Source: Dyadobacter beijingensis DSM 21582
GTDB taxonomy: Bacteria > Bacteroidota > Bacteroidia > Cytophagales > Spirosomataceae
Reading direction: 5' to 3'
DNA: 64,000 bases
NCBI RefSeq assembly: GCF_000382205.1
Contig: NZ_KB907786.1
Span: 1,054,001-1,118,000 of the forward strand
The notes beneath the pieces are model-generated. The model saw only the letters and a program-made list of their open reading frames with translations, did no database searches and was not told the DNA's origin. This document shows positions 60,700 through 64,000 of the stretch, piece after piece. The number at the start of each line of letters is the position of its first letter. Position 1 is the stretch's first letter. The translations under genes and the position numbers were made by a program.

Positions 60700-60873
60700 C
60701 TAGCGCATGGGGTACCGCTTGCGGATGAGGCCTTTGAGCCCCGCCACCGACAGCCGCGATCCGCGGAACATGTAGGTAAGCAGGGAGAATGCGGTGGTGA
60801 ATGCAACCGCCAGCAGCAGTATGGCCGCGAAGAGCAGGTTACCGATGGCTTTGAGAAAAATGATTATGTCCAT
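60700..60873 (-). CDS. Small membrane protein
   Basis: A 57-residue frame from the ATG at 60873 (MDIIIFLKAIGNLLFAAILLLAVAFTTAFSLL), with one long hydrophobic helix and a basic C-terminal tail (RGSRLSVAGLKGLIRKRYPMR). It is convergent with the receiver gene. The composition is that of a genuine single-pass protein, but I know no family. Confidence 0.5.
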   Translation of the reverse strand: MDIIIFLKAIGNLLFAAILLLAVAFTTAFSLLTYMFRGSRLSVAGLKGLIRKRYPMR

Positions 60874-61042
60874 GACCTTATATAGTGGGTGACTGCACAG
60901 CATTTTGTAAAAACCGTACCAGCACGCTCCCTAAACTGCAAATGCCGCAGGATCATTTACATTTAAATAATTACTTTTTTAAGGCAGGAAAGGGTTTCTA
61001 TTGCACCGAAAACCAGTTATTTTCGCATGAAAATAGCACCGC

Positions 61043-62152
61043 ATGTTGAAGCAATTTTACCGCATGTGCGGTTTGATAATCCTGGTCGGCCTGGCATTGT
61101 GCTGCCGCTACCCTTCACCGGAACCTGGGGGAGGTGGTGGCGATACGACGACCCCTACCAAGCCGGATACGGTGATTATAGACACCATTCCTCCTAAAAA
61201 TCCCGACTCGCTACTCGCCAGGACGGCCCGCTTTGATACTTTACAGATTTTCAACGACGCCCAGCTGAGCCTCAGCCAGGGTATTTACACGAGCGCCGCC
61301 AATTATCGCGGCCAGATGCTGGAGCTTGGTTATCAATACATTGCTCCATCGAACGATACGATGAAATACCGGCCTTTCGTGCTTATGGTGCACGAAGGTG
61401 CATTCCTCTTCGGGGATTCCGGCAACGAAATGGGGAAAGCCCGCTGGCTTGCGAAACGCGGCTACGCGGCCGCTTCCATCAACTACCGGCTGGGTTTCAA
61501 CGGCGGCAGTGAGACGTTCGCCTGCGGCGGAAGCAGCACCGACGCCCTGCGCGCCGTGTACCGCGCCGTGCAGGATACCTACGCGGCCATTCACTATTTT
61601 GTAGACCGGGCCGAGGAGTTCGGGATCGATACGCGGCAGATCATGCTCGCGGGCAGCAGCGCGGGTGCCATTACCGTCAGCGCGCTGGTATATATGAATG
61701 AAGCCGATTTCGAAGCGCTGCAACCGGGCATCACCAAAGCGCTGGGGCGCCTGGACCCCAAGGCGGAAGACAGTCCCTTCCGTGTGCGGGCATTGCTGAC
61801 ACAGCTTGGCTATGGTTTGTTCAATATAAATTATATCAATGCTTCCAATGCGATGCCTACCGTGTTTTTCCAACGTATCGGGGATAATGTGCTGCCTTAT
61901 TACGGGGGCACGCTGCTGTCCTGCCCCACCTATCCGGGCATGGTGGGCGCCAAACCGGCTTCCGATCAGTTGAGAAAATTCCAGGTGCCGTTCGAGCTGA
62001 ACTATGAAAATCAGGTCGGGCATCAGCTTAGCTATCCCGAAAATTATATTGCAGGGCGCTACGCGCAATTCATGAAGCGGTTCTGGTCACTGAACCGGCG
62101 GCAGATCACCAACGACGCTTACAAAACGGTAGAAAATACGCTCCTCCGCTAG
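61043..62152 (+). CDS. Alpha/beta-hydrolase lipoprotein (esterase-like)
   Basis: A 369-residue lipoprotein (lipobox around C20/C21 in LALCC) with a Gly/Thr/Pro linker (about 26-55) holding the enzyme away from the membrane. The hydrolase domain has an oxyanion-type HEGAFLFG motif, INYRLGF, the nucleophile elbow MLAGSSAGAITVSAL and a late His in NQVGHQLSYPE. It resembles carboxylesterases of the BD-FAE/PNB type. Substrate unknown. It ends in a 4-bp overlap with the convergent acyltransferase gene. Confidence 0.85.
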   Translation: MLKQFYRMCGLIILVGLALCCRYPSPEPGGGGGDTTTPTKPDTVIIDTIPPKNPDSLLARTARFDTLQIFNDAQLSLSQGIYTSAANYRGQMLELGYQYIAPSNDTMKYRPFVLMVHEGAFLFGDSGNEMGKARWLAKRGYAAASINYRLGFNGGSETFACGGSSTDALRAVYRAVQDTYAAIHYFVDRAEEFGIDTRQIMLAGSSAGAITVSALVYMNEADFEALQPGITKALGRLDPKAEDSPFRVRALLTQLGYGLFNINYINASNAMPTVFFQRIGDNVLPYYGGTLLSCPTYPGMVGAKPASDQLRKFQVPFELNYENQVGHQLSYPENYIAGRYAQFMKRFWSLNRRQITNDAYKTVENTLLR

Positions 62153-63291
62153 GGGCTAACCTGCTGTTTCAGCACCGCGCGCCTGCCCGTATGGAGCAGA
62201 CGGCCGAGGTAGGAGGTAAGTTTCACTTCAATGAATTCGTAGGTGAGCCGGGAGGCAATAAGCGTAACTGCAAGCGACAGCAGGAACATGGCCGTGCCCT
62301 CGGCGTACACCGGGAAGCCCAGTTTACGGAACAAAAAGCCGAGGCCCACGACAATCGGTACGTGCAGCAGGTAAATCGAAAAGGACATATCGCCCATTGC
62401 GACGAGCCAGGAAGGGTATTTCAAAATGCGCTCCTGGTAATGGAATATGAAGACTGAAAAGATTGCCGTCGACCCCAATCCCCATTCAAACGGCCCGAAA
62501 CCGCCGAAAAAGCCCGAAAGAAATTGCCAGATAGCGAGGCAAAGAATGGCAGGCGCCACCAGGCTTATGGATAAAAACCCGCTGATTCGCTCGTGCCAGG
62601 CGCGATGGTAGTAGGCAAGTCCGAGGAAAACCCCGCACACGAAATTCCAGATGATCGGGTTGGTGACCATATTCAGGTAGGGCATACCGAGGTCGGACAT
62701 CTTGTCGGCTTTTAATGTAAAAACCCCATAATAGGTAGGAATGCCGACGAGCGTGACGGAGATAATCAGGAAGAATGCATACCAGCGCAGCCTGGAAAAC
62801 AGCAGCGATATGGCAATGAGCAGGTAAAAATAGATTTCATAGTTTAGGCTCCAGCCGACATTCAGCAACGCGTAGCCGTAAAACGGGGCAGGCGTGGTAG
62901 CCAGCGGCAGGAACAGCAGACTCTTCCCCAGCTGCATTGGCCATTCCGGGCTGAGCGAGAGCCGGCTTTGCAGCAACGTGTAAGCCAGCGTGACTACCGC
63001 ATAGGCCGGCCAGATGCGGATCAGCCTTTTTGCGATGAAACGGAGAATATTTGCCCCGGTGGGAATGGTGTTGCGTGTGATGTACACCATGATGAACCCG
63101 CTGATTACAAAAAAGAGGCTCACCCCGGCAGGTCCCGACCCGAAAAGAAAGTCGATTTCCCTGCGGAAAGGGGCATCGGACGCCATGACGTCTTTTAAAT
63201 GATAAACCGTTACATATAGTGCGGCAATTCCCCGTAGAACCTGAATACTGTTCAACCTGGACTCACTGGCAACACGAAGCTCCTGTCCCAT
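62149..63291 (-). CDS. Acyltransferase family 3 membrane protein (OafA-like)
   Basis: A 380-residue integral membrane protein with about ten helices. The N-terminal LNSIQVLRGIAALYVTVYHLKDV contains the family's catalytic-type His, followed by GPAGVSLFFVISGFIMVY. The last helices include MGDMSFSIYLLHVPIVVGLGFL. Such enzymes transfer acetyl or other acyl groups to sugars or lipids of surface polymers. It is convergent with the esterase-like gene. Confidence 0.92.
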   Translation of the reverse strand: MGQELRVASESRLNSIQVLRGIAALYVTVYHLKDVMASDAPFRREIDFLFGSGPAGVSLFFVISGFIMVYITRNTIPTGANILRFIAKRLIRIWPAYAVVTLAYTLLQSRLSLSPEWPMQLGKSLLFLPLATTPAPFYGYALLNVGWSLNYEIYFYLLIAISLLFSRLRWYAFFLIISVTLVGIPTYYGVFTLKADKMSDLGMPYLNMVTNPIIWNFVCGVFLGLAYYHRAWHERISGFLSISLVAPAILCLAIWQFLSGFFGGFGPFEWGLGSTAIFSVFIFHYQERILKYPSWLVAMGDMSFSIYLLHVPIVVGLGFLFRKLGFPVYAEGTAMFLLSLAVTLIASRLTYEFIEVKLTSYLGRLLHTGRRAVLKQQVSP

Positions 63292-63578
63292 ACCAATCGG
63301 AAATGATAAGTTTTCTATCCGTTACTTCTTATTCGACACAAAAAATGCGCGGACCGTGTCAAGGGCCGCGTAATATCAGTGAGCTGACAGAGGAAGGGGT
63401 GCAGTGTTCTGGCTGACAGTGTGTTGAGTAGCTTATTCAAACTATTTGCACGGTGCGATAGTAGGAATTGTAAACGAAAGATAACAAAAAGAATCGGGTC
63501 TTCACAATTAGTAAATACTGGTTAACCTATACGCGGCACAGTTTTAATCCCAAATCATAACATAACAACGAAAACAAC

Positions 63579-64000
63579 ATGGCACAGGAGCTAACCGTAA
63601 GCAAAGATATTTTCATCGAGGCACCTGTGGGGAAGGTGTGGGAGGTTTTGATCGCCCCCAAATACATCCGCCAATGGGACGATCTCCCCCAGGATTTTGA
63701 AGATTATTACCTGGAATACGGTAAGGTAATCGACTGGTCGGGCATGACCCGGCTCACGGTAACGGCTTACGAACCGCAAGAGCTGCTCGTTTTTTCCCTC
63801 TATGTTTCCAAATGGGAGCAGCCTCCTTCGCATTACGATATCGCCTACCGTTACCGGCTGGAAGAGCAGGATGGTGGTACATTGTTGAAACTTGAAATAG
63901 GCGATTTCGCTGAGCTGCCGGATGGCCGCGATTATTATACGTCTTCGGAAGAATTTGCGGCGACGGCTTTGGGGAAAATCAAAAATTTGTCGGAAAACAG
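63579..64000 (+). CDS. SRPBCC (START/AHSA1-like) domain protein, 3' end missing
   Basis: The first 140 codons are present. It begins MAQELTVSKDIFIEAPVGKVWEVLIAPKYIRQWDD, the standard first strand and helix of the SRPBCC fold, continues with WSGMTRLTVTAYEPQELLVFSLYVSKW, and is heading into the long C-terminal helix (EEFAATALGKIKNL) when the window ends. These proteins bind hydrophobic ligands or act as co-chaperone-like factors. The AT-rich leader (CATAACAACGAAAACAAC) suits the start chosen. Confidence 0.85.
   Translation, partial: MAQELTVSKDIFIEAPVGKVWEVLIAPKYIRQWDDLPQDFEDYYLEYGKVIDWSGMTRLTVTAYEPQELLVFSLYVSKWEQPPSHYDIAYRYRLEEQDGGTLLKLEIGDFAELPDGRDYYTSSEEFAATALGKIKNLSEN

Noticed and set aside
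63350-63375. Hairpin CGCGGaCC...GGgCCGCG upstream of the SRPBCC gene as a terminator
   Set aside because: The stem has a mismatch and no T-tract follows on either strand.

Overview
The window reads as chromosomal DNA of a Bacteroidota member, most likely order Cytophagales and close to Dyadobacter/Spirosoma. The basis is three ECF sigma / FecR / SusC / SusD loci, many secreted proteins and lipoproteins, AT-rich leaders with few Shine-Dalgarno sites, and several TAnnTTTG -7 promoter elements. The genus is an inference. I see no rRNA, tRNA, CRISPR array or intact insertion sequence.

Layout. 1-8.6 kb (minus): an exported amidohydrolase and a Tat-exported SelA-like PLP enzyme, then SusCD locus 1 with its FecR and sigma factor. 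8.9-16.6 kb: a beta-propeller lactonase, a CBM9-like protein, a hyperacidic small protein, an MHS-family transporter with a small membrane partner, a thiolase, GtrA, an outer-membrane barrel and a lipoprotein. 16.6-30.4 kb: mostly housekeeping genes (SMP-30 lactonase, GH13, Maf, MarR-YceI, AMP nucleosidase, truncated haemoglobin, CCA-adding enzyme, DUF2851, MtgA), a remnant of a HigA antitoxin, and a low-complexity secreted protein. 30.6-47.3 kb (minus): SusCD loci 2 and 3. Locus 3 carries a co-oriented metallophosphoesterase, and locus 2 is followed by an exported endonuclease/exonuclease/phosphatase-family enzyme. 47.5-52.3 kb (plus): an L-arabinose operon, araB-araA-araD, behind a Nudix-type AraR regulator. 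53.2-60.7 kb: a tightly overlapped minus-strand operon joining an E1-like/nitroreductase fusion, a GNAT-like acyltransferase, a 7TM histidine kinase, a receiver-kinase and a receiver, with a divergent second receiver. 60.7-64 kb: a small membrane protein, an alpha/beta-hydrolase lipoprotein, an acyltransferase-3 membrane protein and a partial SRPBCC gene.

How the parts work together. In each SusCD locus the SusC protein has an N-terminal STN signalling domain, so substrate import should feed through FecR to the sigma factor to induce the same operon. In locus 3 a good antisense promoter (TTG-N19-TAATTTTG) at the start of susC faces a plus-strand terminator about 105 nt downstream. This is the arrangement of a cis-antisense repressor RNA like those described for Bacteroides polysaccharide loci. 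The best candidate for an undescribed system is the 53.2-60.7 kb cluster. Two enzyme genes that look able to make or modify a small molecule or peptide are stitched by overlaps to a sensor and its signalling chain.
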